This document shows, in pieces, positions 1-7,785 of a stretch of 64,000 nt of DNA. The translations under genes and the position numbers were made by a program. Every line of letters starts with the position of its first letter. Position 1 is the stretch's first letter. Source of the stretch: Streptomyces zaomyceticus (GTDB taxonomy: Bacteria; Actinomycetota; Actinomycetes; Streptomycetales; Streptomycetaceae); the NCBI RefSeq assembly GCF_014656215.1, contig NZ_BNBZ01000013.1:62001-126000 (forward strand), written 5' to 3'. Below the pieces are notes generated by a model, which was given only the letters and a program-made list of their open reading frames with translations, was not told where the DNA came from and did no database searches.

Positions 1-534
1 GGCGGTCAGCCCGCTCCCGGAGAGGAAGGCGCGGGAGACCCGGAGGCCCTGGAGGGACTGCTCGGCCCCGCTGCCCACCAGGGCGTAGTTGGAGCCGCGG
101 AGGGTGCCCCCGGTCATGACGACCTCCACCCGGTTGGCATGGGCGAGGGCCTGGGCGACCAGGAGTGAGTTGGTGACCACGGTCAGACCGGGCACGCGGG
201 CGAGCCGGCGAGCCAGCTCCTGCGTGGTCGTCCCGGCGCCGACGACGATGGCCTCGCCTTCTTCGACGAGGCTCGCGGCGACGTCGGCGATGGCCGTCTT
301 CTCCGCGGTCGCGAGATGGGATTTCTGCGGGAAGCCGGATTCTCGCGTGAATCCGCCCGGCAACACCGCACCGCCGTGCCGGCGGTCGAGGAGTCCTTCT
401 GCCTCGAGGGCCCGTACGTCTCTCCGTACGGTCACTTCAGAGGTCTGGACGACGCGGGCGAGCTCGCGGAGCGACACGGCCCCATTGGCTCGCACCATTT
501 CGAGGATCAACTGGCGACGTTCTGCAGCGAACAC
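1..534 (-). CDS. DeoR-family transcriptional regulator (C-terminus cut by window edge)
   Basis: I translated this by eye on the minus strand; 178 codons are visible and the gene runs off the left edge. The N-terminus (about residues 5-55) is a DeoR-type winged helix-turn-helix with ERRQLILEMV, SLRELARVVQTSEVTVRRD and the wing LLDRRHGGAVLPGG. From about residue 80 a DeoRC sensor domain follows (VVGAGTTTQELARRL, VVTNSLLVAQAL, VMTGGTLRGSNYALVG), a fold related to sugar-phosphate isomerases that usually senses phosphorylated sugars. GTG at 534 is chosen because it opens directly onto the HTH; no strong ribosome binding site is visible. It lies at the edge of a nucleoside-catabolism region, so a phosphorylated (deoxy)ribose is a reasonable ligand, but that is inference. 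It is the nearest candidate for the protein binding the CTACGCGCGTAG palindromes in this window. Confidence 0.85.
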   Translation of the reverse strand, partial: MFAAERRQLILEMVRANGAVSLRELARVVQTSEVTVRRDVRALEAEGLLDRRHGGAVLPGGFTRESGFPQKSHLATAEKTAIADVAASLVEEGEAIVVGAGTTTQELARRLARVPGLTVVTNSLLVAQALAHANRVEVVMTGGTLRGSNYALVGSGAEQSLQGLRVSRAFLSGSGLTA

Positions 535-735
535 GAAACTGACAGTAACGTGACCGGCCGATAGTTTTCAGCAGTATGCGCCGAATTGCAGAAGATGCAC
601 ACAGACGGGACCTCCAAGTGATATAGGAGGCCCCGCCGTTGATCCGTCCCGCGCCAGGGCTATGCCCTGCCTTGCCGGGGGTTGTCCGAGTCGGTGAACC
701 GTTCCCGCAGGCGGGAGCCGCGCACCGGCCGGGGA

Positions 736-2175
736 CTACGCCTCGCCCGCGGACTTCCGGGTGTGCAACTGCCGTGCCACTTCCGCGATCGAACCCGACA
801 GGGAGGGGTACACGGTGAAAGCATTTGCGATCTGTTCAACCGTCAGATTGTTGTCGACCGCGATCGAGATCGGATGGATCAGCTCGCTCGCCTTCGGGGC
901 GACGACACAGCCGCCGACCACGATGCCGGTGCCCGGGCGGCAGAAGATCTTGACGAAGCCGTCCCGGATGCCCTGCATCTTCGCGCGCGGGTTGCGCAGC
1001 AGCGGCAGCTTGACGACCTTGGCGTCGATCTTGCCCGCGTCCACATCGGCCTGCGTGTACCCGACGGTGGCGATCTCGGGGTCGGTGAAGACGTTCGACG
1101 AGACCGTCTTCAGGTTGAGCGGGGCCACCGCGTCGCCGAGGAAGTGGTACATCGCGATACGGCCCTGCATGGCGGCCACCGAGGCGAGCGCGAAGACACC
1201 GGTGACGTCACCGGCCGCGTACACGCCGGGGGCGCTCGTACGGGAGACCTTGTCGGTCCAGATGTGACCGGAGTCCTTCAGCTTGACCCCCGCCTCCTCC
1301 AGACCCATTCCGGCCGAGTTCGGGATCGCGCCGACCGCCATCAGACAGTGGGTGCCGGAGATGACCCGGCCGTCCGCGAGGGTGACCTCGACCCGGTCGC
1401 CGACCCGCTTGGCGGACTCGGCGCGGGAGCGGGCCATGACGTTCATGCCGCGGCGGCGGAAGACGTCCTCCAGGACGGCGGCGGCGTCCGGGTCCTCGCC
1501 CGGCAGCACCCGGTCCCGGGAGGAGACCAGGGTGACCCGGGAGCCGAGGGCCTGGTAGGCACCGGCGAACTCGGCGCCGGTCACACCGGAACCGACCACG
1601 ATGAGCTCCTCCGGGAGCTCCTTGAGGTCGTAGACCTGGGTCCAGTTCAGGATGCGCTCGCCGTCCGGCTTGGCGTCCGGCACCTCGCGCGGGTGGCCGC
1701 CGGTCGCGATCAGCACGGCGTCCGCGGTCAGCGTCTCCTCCGTGCCGTCCGCGGCGGTGACGACCACCTGACGGGAGCCGTCCATCGCCTGCCGGCCGGA
1801 GAGCCGGCCGCGGCCGCGCAGCACCCGGGCGCCGGCCCGGGTGACGGAGGCGGTGATGTCGTGCGACTGGGCGAGCGCCAGGCGCTTCACCCGTCGGTTG
1901 ACCTTGCCGAGGTCCACGCCCACGACGCGGGCGGCCTGCTCCACGTGCGGGGTGTCGTCCGCGACGATGATGCCCAGCTCCTCGTAGGAGGAGTCGAAGG
2001 TGGTCATCACCTCGGCGGTGGCGATCAGGGTCTTGGAGGGAACGCAGTCGGTCAGGACGGACGCGCCGCCGAGGCCGTCGCAGTCGACGACGGTCACCTC
2101 CGCGCCGAGTTGGGCGCCCACCAGGGCCGCCTCGTATCCGCCGGGTCCGCCGCCGATGATCACGATCCGGGTCAC
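736..2175 (-). CDS. lpdA: NAD(P)H-quinone dehydrogenase, LpdA-like flavoprotein disulfide reductase homologue
   Basis: A 479-residue FAD/NAD(P)H flavoprotein. The FAD-binding GGGPGGYEAAL is at residues 8-18, the NAD(P)H-binding VVGSGVTGAEFAGAYQALG near 190, and the second FAD motif YAAGDVTG near 315; a C-terminal dimerisation domain follows (YPSLSGSIAEVAR). The redox motif that reads GGTCxxxGCxPSK in lipoamide dehydrogenase is here GGASVLTDCVPSK, so the first cysteine is missing and no active disulfide can form. Mycobacterial LpdA (Rv3303c type) has the same DCVPSK and reduces quinones rather than lipoamide, so quinone reduction is the favoured activity. ATG at 2175. A two-copy 30-bp-period repeat lies in the upstream gap and probably carries the promoter. 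Confidence 0.85.
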   Translation of the reverse strand: MTRIVIIGGGPGGYEAALVGAQLGAEVTVVDCDGLGGASVLTDCVPSKTLIATAEVMTTFDSSYEELGIIVADDTPHVEQAARVVGVDLGKVNRRVKRLALAQSHDITASVTRAGARVLRGRGRLSGRQAMDGSRQVVVTAADGTEETLTADAVLIATGGHPREVPDAKPDGERILNWTQVYDLKELPEELIVVGSGVTGAEFAGAYQALGSRVTLVSSRDRVLPGEDPDAAAVLEDVFRRRGMNVMARSRAESAKRVGDRVEVTLADGRVISGTHCLMAVGAIPNSAGMGLEEAGVKLKDSGHIWTDKVSRTSAPGVYAAGDVTGVFALASVAAMQGRIAMYHFLGDAVAPLNLKTVSSNVFTDPEIATVGYTQADVDAGKIDAKVVKLPLLRNPRAKMQGIRDGFVKIFCRPGTGIVVGGCVVAPKASELIHPISIAVDNNLTVEQIANAFTVYPSLSGSIAEVARQLHTRKSAGEA

Positions 2176-2230
2176 TGGGATCTACGCCTCGCGCTCTCGT
2201 TCTGCCGGGGGGTCCCCCCGCTGGGATGCA

Positions 2231-2285
2231 GTGCGTACGCCATTGTCCCGCACGCTTCAAGTGCGTACCCCATTCTCCCGCACGC
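2231..2285 (-). promoter_or_regulatory. Two-copy direct repeat with candidate promoter upstream of the LpdA-like gene
   Basis: Two 25-bp copies (2231-2255 and 2261-2285) differ at only two positions and start exactly 30 bp apart. Each begins GTGCGTAC and ends CCCGCACGC. Reading toward the flavoprotein gene, TTGAAG is followed after 17 nt by TACGCA, so one copy would lie across the -35/-10 spacer. A regulator binding site (two sites on nearly the same helix face) is the likely meaning. The rest of the 2176-2413 gap shows nothing further except the -10 box of the next gene. Confidence 0.45.
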
Positions 2286-2413
2286 CCGGCGCGGTCTCAC
2301 GCCGGGGCCTCCGAAGGGGGCGGTCCGGCGCTCCGGCCCCCCGCGGGACGTACCGCGCGGTCCCCACCTCGGAGTTCGCCGGACACCCCGCCCCCTCCCG
2401 TACCCTCGGTCCC

Positions 2414-2851
2414 ATGTCGCTCTACGCCGCTTTCGCCGGCAACCTCGACGCGCGGCTGATGAGCCGCCGCGCACCGCATTCCCCGCTGCGCGGCACCGGC
2501 TGGCTGAACGGCTGGCGGCTCACCTTCGGCGGCGAGCAGATGGGCTGGGACGGCGCGCTCGCCACCATCGTGGAGGCCCCGCGCTCCCAGGTCTTCGTGG
2601 CGCTGTACGACATCGCGCCGATGGACGAGGACTCCATGGACCGCTGGGAGGGCGTGGGGCTGGACATCTACCGCCGGATGCGGGTCCGGGTGCACACCCT
2701 GGACGGCGAGGAGCCGGCCTGGGTCTACGTCCTCAACGCCTACGAGGGCGGGCTGCCCTCCGCCCGTTATCTGGGCGAGGTCGCCGACGCGGCCGAGTCG
2801 GCGGGCGCGCCGCACGACTACGTGATGGAGTTGCGCAAGCGCCCCTGCTGA
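2414..2851 (+). CDS. Gamma-glutamylcyclotransferase-family protein
   Basis: A 145-residue protein of the small GGCT fold. The N-terminal MSLYAAFAGNLDARLM fits the family's YxxGNL-type substrate-binding loop, and VFVALYDIAPMDEDSMDRWEGVG is the usual mid-domain helix; the C-terminus (SARYLGEVADAAESAGAPHDYV) is the conserved end found in actinobacterial members. The family converts gamma-glutamyl amides to 5-oxoproline, but many bacterial members have untested substrates. TACCCT at 2401-2406 lies exactly 7 nt before the ATG, so the transcript may be leaderless; no Shine-Dalgarno sequence is seen. Confidence 0.8.
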   Translation: MSLYAAFAGNLDARLMSRRAPHSPLRGTGWLNGWRLTFGGEQMGWDGALATIVEAPRSQVFVALYDIAPMDEDSMDRWEGVGLDIYRRMRVRVHTLDGEEPAWVYVLNAYEGGLPSARYLGEVADAAESAGAPHDYVMELRKRPC

Positions 2852-2960
2852 CGGTGTCCGCCGGGGGTGTACGAACCGCCGACGCGCGGGGACGGGGGTG
2901 AGCGTGCGCCATTCGTCGGAAACGACAAGACAACGATCGCATGTCCGTCGGCATCGTCAT

Positions 2961-3000
2961 CTACGCGCGTAGGCAAACTCCGGCTACGCTTCTGCGCGTA
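2961..3000 (+). promoter_or_regulatory. Palindromic nucleoside operator and -10 box of the purine nucleoside phosphorylase gene
   Basis: A perfect CTACGCGCGTAG palindrome is at 2961-2972. A second, stretched version follows (TACGC at 2985-2989, 6-nt gap, GCGTA at 2996-3000). TACGCT at 2985-2990 can serve as the -10 box, which would place the first palindrome over the -35 region and the second over the start point. The same 12-mer recurs in front of five other nucleoside genes in this window, so I read it as a shared repressor site. Confidence 0.7.
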
Positions 3001-3053
3001 TCAAATCCGTCCGGGGCAAGCCTCGGACTCCCCTCCCCGAGGCGAGAGAGTCA

Positions 3054-3857
3054 GTGAACGCAACTGCCACCCCGTACGAGGCCGCCGAGGCCGCTGCCGC
3101 CCGTCTTCGCGAGCTGACCGGCGTCGAGAACCACGACGTCGCCCTGGTCATGGGCTCGGGCTGGGCGCCCGCCGTCGACGCCCTCGGCGCCCCCGAGGCC
3201 GAGTTCCCGGTCACCGACCTCCCCGGCTTCCCGCCGCCCGCCGTCGAGGGCCACGGCGGAAAGGTCCGCTCGTACAAGATCGGCGAGAAGCGCGCCCTGG
3301 TCTTCCTCGGCCGCACCCACTTCTACGAGGGCCGCGGTGTCGCCTCCGTCGCCCACGGCGTCCGCACCGCCGTCGCCGCCGGCTGCAAGACGATCATCCT
3401 GACCAACGGCTGCGGCGGCCTGCGCGAGGGCATGCGCCCCGGCCAGCCGGTCCTCATCAGCGACCACCTCAACCTGACGGCCGCCTCCCCGATCGTCGGC
3501 GCGAACTTCGTCGACCTCACCGACCTGTACTCGCCGCGGCTGCGCGCGCTGTGCAAGGAGGTCGACGAGACCCTCGAAGAGGGCGTCTACGTGCAGTTCC
3601 CCGGGCCGCACTACGAGACCCCGGCCGAGATCAACATGGTCCGCGTGCTCGGCGGCGACCTCGTCGGCATGTCCACCGTCCTCGAGGCCATCGCGGCACG
3701 CGAGGCCGGCGCCGAGGTCCTCGGCATCTCCCTGGTCACCAACCTGGCGGCGGGGCTCTCGGGCGAGCCGCTGAACCACGAGGAGGTCCTCCAGGCGGGC
3801 CGCGACTCGGCGGCGCGGATGGGTGAGCTCCTGACCCGGGTCCTCGACCGGATCTGA
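3054..3857 (+). CDS. punA: Purine-nucleoside phosphorylase (trimeric PNP family)
   Basis: A 267-residue enzyme that splits purine (deoxy)ribonucleosides with phosphate to the base and (deoxy)ribose-1-phosphate in the cytoplasm. Family signatures are present in order: MGSGW (phosphate loop, near residue 30), GRTHFYEGRG (near 84), TNGCGGL (near 116), GPHYETPAEI (near 184), VGMSTVLEAIAAREAG and VTNLAAGLSGEPLNHEEV (near 230, with the purine-contacting Asn). The length fits the trimeric class, which prefers 6-oxopurines. The GTG start follows GGCGAGAGAG at good spacing. A palindromic operator lies about 80 bp upstream. It can act on the inosine made by the adenosine deaminase encoded at 20984-22138. 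Confidence 0.92.
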   Translation: MNATATPYEAAEAAAARLRELTGVENHDVALVMGSGWAPAVDALGAPEAEFPVTDLPGFPPPAVEGHGGKVRSYKIGEKRALVFLGRTHFYEGRGVASVAHGVRTAVAAGCKTIILTNGCGGLREGMRPGQPVLISDHLNLTAASPIVGANFVDLTDLYSPRLRALCKEVDETLEEGVYVQFPGPHYETPAEINMVRVLGGDLVGMSTVLEAIAAREAGAEVLGISLVTNLAAGLSGEPLNHEEVLQAGRDSAARMGELLTRVLDRI

Positions 3858-3943
3858 TCCCCCGTCGCACCCCTGGCACCGCCCGGTCCTCGGGAGCCGA
3901 CCGGACTCCGGGGCCGACCGGACTCCGGGGCGCTGCGGCGGCC

Positions 3944-4262
3944 TCCGACCACCGGGCGGTTCCGACGGCCAGGTGGTCTCGACCGCCGGGTGTCCCGATC
4001 GCCAGGTGGTTCCGACCACCGGGTGGCCCGATCGCCGGGTGGTCCCAACCGCCGGGCGGTTCCGACCGCCAGGGGGTCCCGACCGCCAGGGGGTCCCGAC
4101 CACCGGGCGGTTCCGACCACCAGGTGACTCCGACCGCCAGGGGGTCCCGATTGCCAGGTTGTCCCAATCACCGGGCGTTCCGATCACCACGTGGTTGCGA
4201 CCGCCGGGCGGTCCCGACCACCAGGTGGCCCGACCACCGGGCGGTCCTGACCGCCCTGCGGT
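3944..4262. repeat. Nineteen tandem copies of a degenerate 17-bp repeat
   Basis: The gap after the phosphorylase contains 19 head-to-tail units, fifteen of 17 bp and four of 16 bp, exactly filling 319 bp. The consensus is YCCGACCRCCRGGNGGT, and each unit contains ACC-rich and GGT-rich halves that can pair (CCACC with GGTGG). Units diverge by a few bases. Because 17 is not a multiple of 3, every frame gives a repetitive Pro/Gly/Arg peptide; I do not regard any as a gene. It could act as a terminator zone, a protein-binding array or a slippage-prone satellite. Confidence 0.9.
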
Positions 4263-4335
4263 CGGGGCCGCCGCGTGGGGTTTCTTCTTCACCCCGCCCC
4301 CTTCCCGTGACCGGGGGCTCAGCCCCCGCGCCTCG

Positions 4336-4430
4336 GTCGTCCCCCACGCCCGCGCGGGGGTGGGGGACGACCCGGGCGGGCCGGTTCCTCGGACGCCGGG
4401 TGGGCATCCCGGCCCGCCCGGCGTCCGAGG
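4336..4430. repeat. Two strong inverted repeats upstream of the phosphohexomutase gene
   Basis: The first hairpin has 12-bp arms at 4336-4347 and 4360-4371 (GTCGTCCCCCAC with its complement) around a 12-nt loop that is itself self-complementary. The second has 14-bp perfect arms at 4387-4400 and 4417-4430 (CCTCGGACGCCGGG). They follow the 17-bp array directly. They may terminate transcription from the phosphorylase or be a dispersed Streptomyces intergenic element. From 4431 to 4571 I see only G/C-rich sequence and the GAAAGG ribosome binding site of the next gene. Confidence 0.7.
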
Positions 4431-4571
4431 ACCCGGCCGAAGGCCGTACGGGGTCCGGGGGCCCGCCCCCGGTTTCGGGAAGGGGCGGGGCGGGGGAAGG
4501 CTCCGCGCAGCGGCACCCCGCACTCCCGCCCACCCCGAACCCGACCCCGCCGACTCCCCGAAAGGCACACC

Positions 4572-6224
4572 GTGACGCAGGACGATCTCCTCGCCCAGGC
4601 CCAGGCATGGCTCGCCGAGGACCCCGACCCGGAGACCCGGGAGGAGCTGGCCGCGCTCCTCGACCGCGGCGCGGGCGACGAGCTCGCCGCCCGTTTCGCC
4701 GGCACCCTCCAGTTCGGCACCGCCGGACTCCGTGGCGAGCTGGGCGCCGGGCCCATGCGCATGAACCGCTCGGTCGTCATCCGGGCCGCCGCCGGCCTCG
4801 CCGCGTACCTCAGGGCCAAGGGCCAGGAGGGCGGCCTGGTCGTCGTCGGCTACGACGCCCGCTACAAGTCCGCGGACTTCGCCCGTGACACCGCCGCCGT
4901 GATGACCGGCGCCGGGCTGCGCGCCGCGCTCCTCCCCCGCCCGCTGCCGACGCCCGTCCTCGCGTACGCCATAAGGCATCTGGGCGCCGTCGCCGGTGTC
5001 GAGGTGACCGCCAGTCACAACCCGCCGCGCGACAACGGCTACAAGGTCTACCTGGGCGACGGCTCGCAGATCGTGCCGCCCGCCGACGCGGAGATCGCCG
5101 CCGAGATCGACGCGATCCGCTCGCTGCACGACGTGCCCCGCCCCGAGACCGGCTGGGAGACCCTCGGCGACGAGGTCCTGGACGCCTACCTGGAGCGCAC
5201 GGACGCCGTGCTGACCCCCGGTTCCCCCCGCACCGCGCGGACCGTCTACACGGCCATGCACGGCGTCGGCAAGGACGTCCTGACGGCCGCGTTCGCGCGC
5301 GCCGGCTTCCCGCCGCCGGCGCTTGTCGCCGCGCAGGCCGAGCCGGACCCGGCCTTCCCGACGGTCGCCTTCCCGAACCCGGAGGAGCCGGGCGCCATGG
5401 ACCTCGCCTTCGAGGCGGCCCGCGCCGTGGACCCCGACCTGATCATCGCCAACGACCCTGACGCCGACCGCTGCGCGGTGGCCGTGCCCGACCCGGCGGT
5501 CGTGGGCGGCTGGCGGATGCTCCGCGGCGACGAGGTGGGCGCGCTGCTCGCCGCGCACCTGGTGCACAAGGGCGCGACGGGCGTGTTCGCCGAGTCGATC
5601 GTGTCGTCCTCGCTGCTGGGCCGGATCGCGGAGGCCGCGGGCGTCGGGTACGAGGAGACGCTGACCGGCTTCAAGTGGATCGCCCGCGTCGACGGCCTGC
5701 GGTACGGCTACGAGGAGGCGCTCGGCTACTGCGTCGACCCCGAGGGGGTCCGCGACAAGGACGGCATCACGGCCGCGCTGCTCGTGACCGAGCTGGCGTC
5801 GGTGCTCAAGGAGCAGGGCCGGACGCTGACCGACCTGCTCGACGACCTGGCGATCGAGCACGGGCTGCACGCCACGGACCAGCTGTCGGTGCGGGTCGAG
5901 GACCTGAGCGTCATCGCGAACGCCATGACGGCGCTGCGCGAGCGCCCGCCGGTCTCCCTGGCCGGTCTGACGGTGGTGACGGCCGAGGACCTGACGAAGG
6001 GCACGGAGTCGCTGCCCCCGACGGACGGGCTGCGCTACCACCTGGAGGGCACCTACAAGGCCCGGGTGATCGTCCGCCCGAGCGGCACGGAGCCCAAGCT
6101 CAAGTGCTACCTGGAGGTCGTGGTGCCGGTCGCCGCGGCGGACGACCTGGCTCCGGCCCGTGCGACGGCCTCGGACGTGCTCGTCGCGATCAAGCGGGAC
6201 CTGTCGGCGGCCGCGGGGCTCTGA
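4572..6224 (+). CDS. Phosphohexomutase (phosphoglucomutase/phosphomannomutase superfamily)
   Basis: A 550-residue alpha-D-phosphohexomutase with all four domains. The N-terminal phosphate loop GTAGLRGELGAGPMRMN is near residue 50; the phosphoserine loop TASHNPPRDNGYKVY near 145; the metal loop DPDADRCAVAV near 295; the sugar-binding segment YGYEEALGY near 380; the phosphate-binding RPSGTEPKLKCYLEV near 500. Such enzymes move phosphate between C1 and C6 of hexoses, and some members in this clade also isomerise ribose-1-phosphate to ribose-5-phosphate. Its position between the phosphorylase and deoC, with no deoB-type gene in the window, makes phosphopentomutase activity a reasonable hypothesis. 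GTG start after GAAAGG. Confidence 0.85.
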   Translation: MTQDDLLAQAQAWLAEDPDPETREELAALLDRGAGDELAARFAGTLQFGTAGLRGELGAGPMRMNRSVVIRAAAGLAAYLRAKGQEGGLVVVGYDARYKSADFARDTAAVMTGAGLRAALLPRPLPTPVLAYAIRHLGAVAGVEVTASHNPPRDNGYKVYLGDGSQIVPPADAEIAAEIDAIRSLHDVPRPETGWETLGDEVLDAYLERTDAVLTPGSPRTARTVYTAMHGVGKDVLTAAFARAGFPPPALVAAQAEPDPAFPTVAFPNPEEPGAMDLAFEAARAVDPDLIIANDPDADRCAVAVPDPAVVGGWRMLRGDEVGALLAAHLVHKGATGVFAESIVSSSLLGRIAEAAGVGYEETLTGFKWIARVDGLRYGYEEALGYCVDPEGVRDKDGITAALLVTELASVLKEQGRTLTDLLDDLAIEHGLHATDQLSVRVEDLSVIANAMTALRERPPVSLAGLTVVTAEDLTKGTESLPPTDGLRYHLEGTYKARVIVRPSGTEPKLKCYLEVVVPVAAADDLAPARATASDVLVAIKRDLSAAAGL

Positions 6225-6232
6225 GTCCCGGG

Positions 6233-6280
6233 CACACGGAAGGGCCGGTACGGAATCCTCCGTACCGGCCCTTCCGTGTG
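6233..6280. terminator. Bidirectional hairpin terminator between convergent genes
   Basis: Perfect 22-bp inverted arms (6233-6254 and 6259-6280) close on the loop ATCC. It separates the phosphohexomutase gene from the convergent PH-domain gene. There is no U-tract, as is common in Streptomyces. Confidence 0.9.
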
Positions 6281-6286
6281 CGTGCG

Positions 6287-6973
6287 TCAGCCCGTCGCCA
6301 TAAGGATCACGAGGAGCAGCAGCCCGGCCGCCGCGGGGCCGACGATCTCGTACGCCCAGCGCACCCGCACCTCGCCCTGCGCGCCCGGGGTGCCCCCGCG
6401 GCGCTCGGCCAGCTCGCGCAGATCGGCGACGGTCTGGTCGCTGGGCGCGGTCCGGGCGGCGCTGTCGCGGACGTTGGCGGTCACCGAGGTGCGGCCGTGC
6501 GGGTCGTCCTGGGAGGCTCGGGCGGCCTTGCGGGCGGCCTTCTTGCGCTGGCGCAGCGAGACGGGCACGGCCCACAGCTGGTACTTGGCGCCGTCCTGGG
6601 TGAAGACCTCGCTGGAGTAGCCGGCCCGGACGTCGGCGACCGTCGACCAGGGCAGCGTGACCGACCGGAACGGGTTGCGGATCCGGAGCCGGTCGTCGTT
6701 GGCGTAGACGGCGGGCCGGATGGTGAAGGCCACGATCAGCGGCACGGCGAGGACGAGACCCGCGAGCGCGAGCCAGGGCGACCGGCCCTCGCCGCGGATC
6801 ATCACGTCACCGGCGAACAGCGCCGCGAGGATCAGCAGGAACACCCCGCTGGCGATCCCGAGCGGCGACCGGAAGACCCGGTCGGGGGACTGCTTCCCTG
6901 CGGACGGCTGCTCGGGGGTCGACTCGCGGCTCGGCTCGTGGCTGGGCTCGGGGGTCGGCTCGGGGGTCGTCAT
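6287..6973 (-). CDS. Membrane protein with bacterial PH domain
   Basis: 228 residues. A disordered Glu/Pro/Ser-rich N-terminus (EPTPEPSHEPSRESTPE) leads to two hydrophobic helices (about residues 35-55, ASGVFLLILAALFAGDV, and 64-82, ALAGLVLAVPLIVAF). A bacterial PH-type beta domain follows (YANDDRLRIRNPFRSVTLPWSTVADVRAGYSSEVF), then a basic linker and a final C-terminal membrane helix (GPAAAGLLLLVILMA). This matches the actinobacterial PH-domain membrane proteins of unknown role. ATG at 6973. Convergent with the phosphohexomutase and 34 nt upstream of the sortase gene in the same direction. Confidence 0.75.
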   Translation of the reverse strand: MTTPEPTPEPSHEPSRESTPEQPSAGKQSPDRVFRSPLGIASGVFLLILAALFAGDVMIRGEGRSPWLALAGLVLAVPLIVAFTIRPAVYANDDRLRIRNPFRSVTLPWSTVADVRAGYSSEVFTQDGAKYQLWAVPVSLRQRKKAARKAARASQDDPHGRTSVTANVRDSAARTAPSDQTVADLRELAERRGGTPGAQGEVRVRWAYEIVGPAAAGLLLLVILMATG

Positions 6974-7007
6974 GGGGCCGATTGTGCCTCAGGGGGCCGG
7001 GGGAGGC

Positions 7008-7655
7008 TCAGGCGCCCCGCGTGGCCACCAGGTCCGCGTACAGAATGATGTTGTCGGGCCGGTGGCCGTCGACCAGTTCGCCGCCGCAGGTGATGAGACG
7101 CAGCTCGGGGCCCTCGGTGTCGCCGTACACCTTGGCGGTCGGGAAGGTGTCCTTGTCGACCTGCTCCAGTTCCCTGACCCGGAAGACCGCGGTCGTGCCG
7201 TCGGCGCGGGTGACGGTGATCTCGTCGCCGACCCGGACCTTGGAGACGTTCTTCAGCACGGCGGGACCGCGTGCGGTGTCGAAGTGTCCGATGAGGACGG
7301 CCGGGCCGGTCTGGCCGGGCGTGACGCCCTTGTCGTACCAGCCGATGCGTTCGGCGTCCTCGACCGAGGGCACCTCGACGGTGCCGTCCGGGGCGAGGCC
7401 GAGCTCCAGGACGGGCCCGGTCGGCCCGGTGTCGACCCCGGCGGCGGGCACCCTGACGCGGACGGGCAGCGCGCGGGCGAGCGGCTTCACGGGCGCGGCG
7501 CTCGCGGTCGGCGCGGGCGCGGCGGTGGCCTCGGTGATCCGGGCGGGCGGGGTGGCGGGCCCGTCCCCGGACCCGGCCGAACAGCCGGTGAGCGCGGCGA
7601 GGGCCACCAGAAGCAGGACGGAGGCGGTACGGGTACGGGTGGGGCGGCGGTTCAC
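7008..7655 (-). CDS. Class F sortase, lipoprotein-like N-terminus
   Basis: A sortase of the class F type typical of Actinobacteria. The catalytic triad region is visible: VLIGHFDT (His), LITCGGELVDG (TxxC Cys) and GHRPDNIILYADL (Arg). Starting at GTG 7655 gives 215 residues with a basic n-region, a hydrophobic core and the lipobox ALTGCSAG, followed by an Ala/Pro/Thr linker. A longer frame from 7772 adds an Arg/Pro-rich extension that looks non-coding, so I prefer the GTG, which has GGAG upstream. Sortases cut an LPxTG-like signal and attach the protein to a wall amine. No obvious substrate protein is adjacent. Confidence 0.85.
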   Translation of the reverse strand: MNRRPTRTRTASVLLLVALAALTGCSAGSGDGPATPPARITEATAAPAPTASAAPVKPLARALPVRVRVPAAGVDTGPTGPVLELGLAPDGTVEVPSVEDAERIGWYDKGVTPGQTGPAVLIGHFDTARGPAVLKNVSKVRVGDEITVTRADGTTAVFRVRELEQVDKDTFPTAKVYGDTEGPELRLITCGGELVDGHRPDNIILYADLVATRGA

Positions 7656-7785
7656 GGGCGGGCTCCGGGCGGACGGGACGCGGCGGACGGCGGACGGCGG
7701 ACGGGTGCGGCCGGCCGCCGCGCGGGACGCGGCGACCGGCCGGGGGTGGGGTGTCGCTCCCGCTCGGGTCAAGGGGCAGGGAGTC

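Noticed and set aside
682..2901. A 739-codon plus-strand frame opposite the LpdA-like gene
   Set aside because: Arg/Gly/Ala/Val-rich shadow of a well-supported flavoprotein; no recognisable domain.
3611..4171. A repeat-rich protein encoded by the 17-bp array
   Set aside because: The unit length is not a multiple of three, all frames give similar low-complexity peptides, and no ribosome binding site or conserved domain is visible.
3944..4262. A CRISPR array
   Set aside because: The repeats are directly adjacent, degenerate and only 17 bp, with no spacers and no cas genes nearby.
3051..6575. A 1174-codon open frame on the minus strand opposite the phosphorylase, 17-bp repeat and mutase
   Set aside because: It is antisense to two clear enzyme genes, reads through the tandem repeat as a Gly/Pro/Arg/Trp pattern, and is a typical artefact of high-GC third-position bias.
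7656..7772. Sortase start at 7772
   Set aside because: The added segment is Arg/Pro/Ala-rich and would bury the lipoprotein signal; GTG 7655 puts the signal at the N-terminus.
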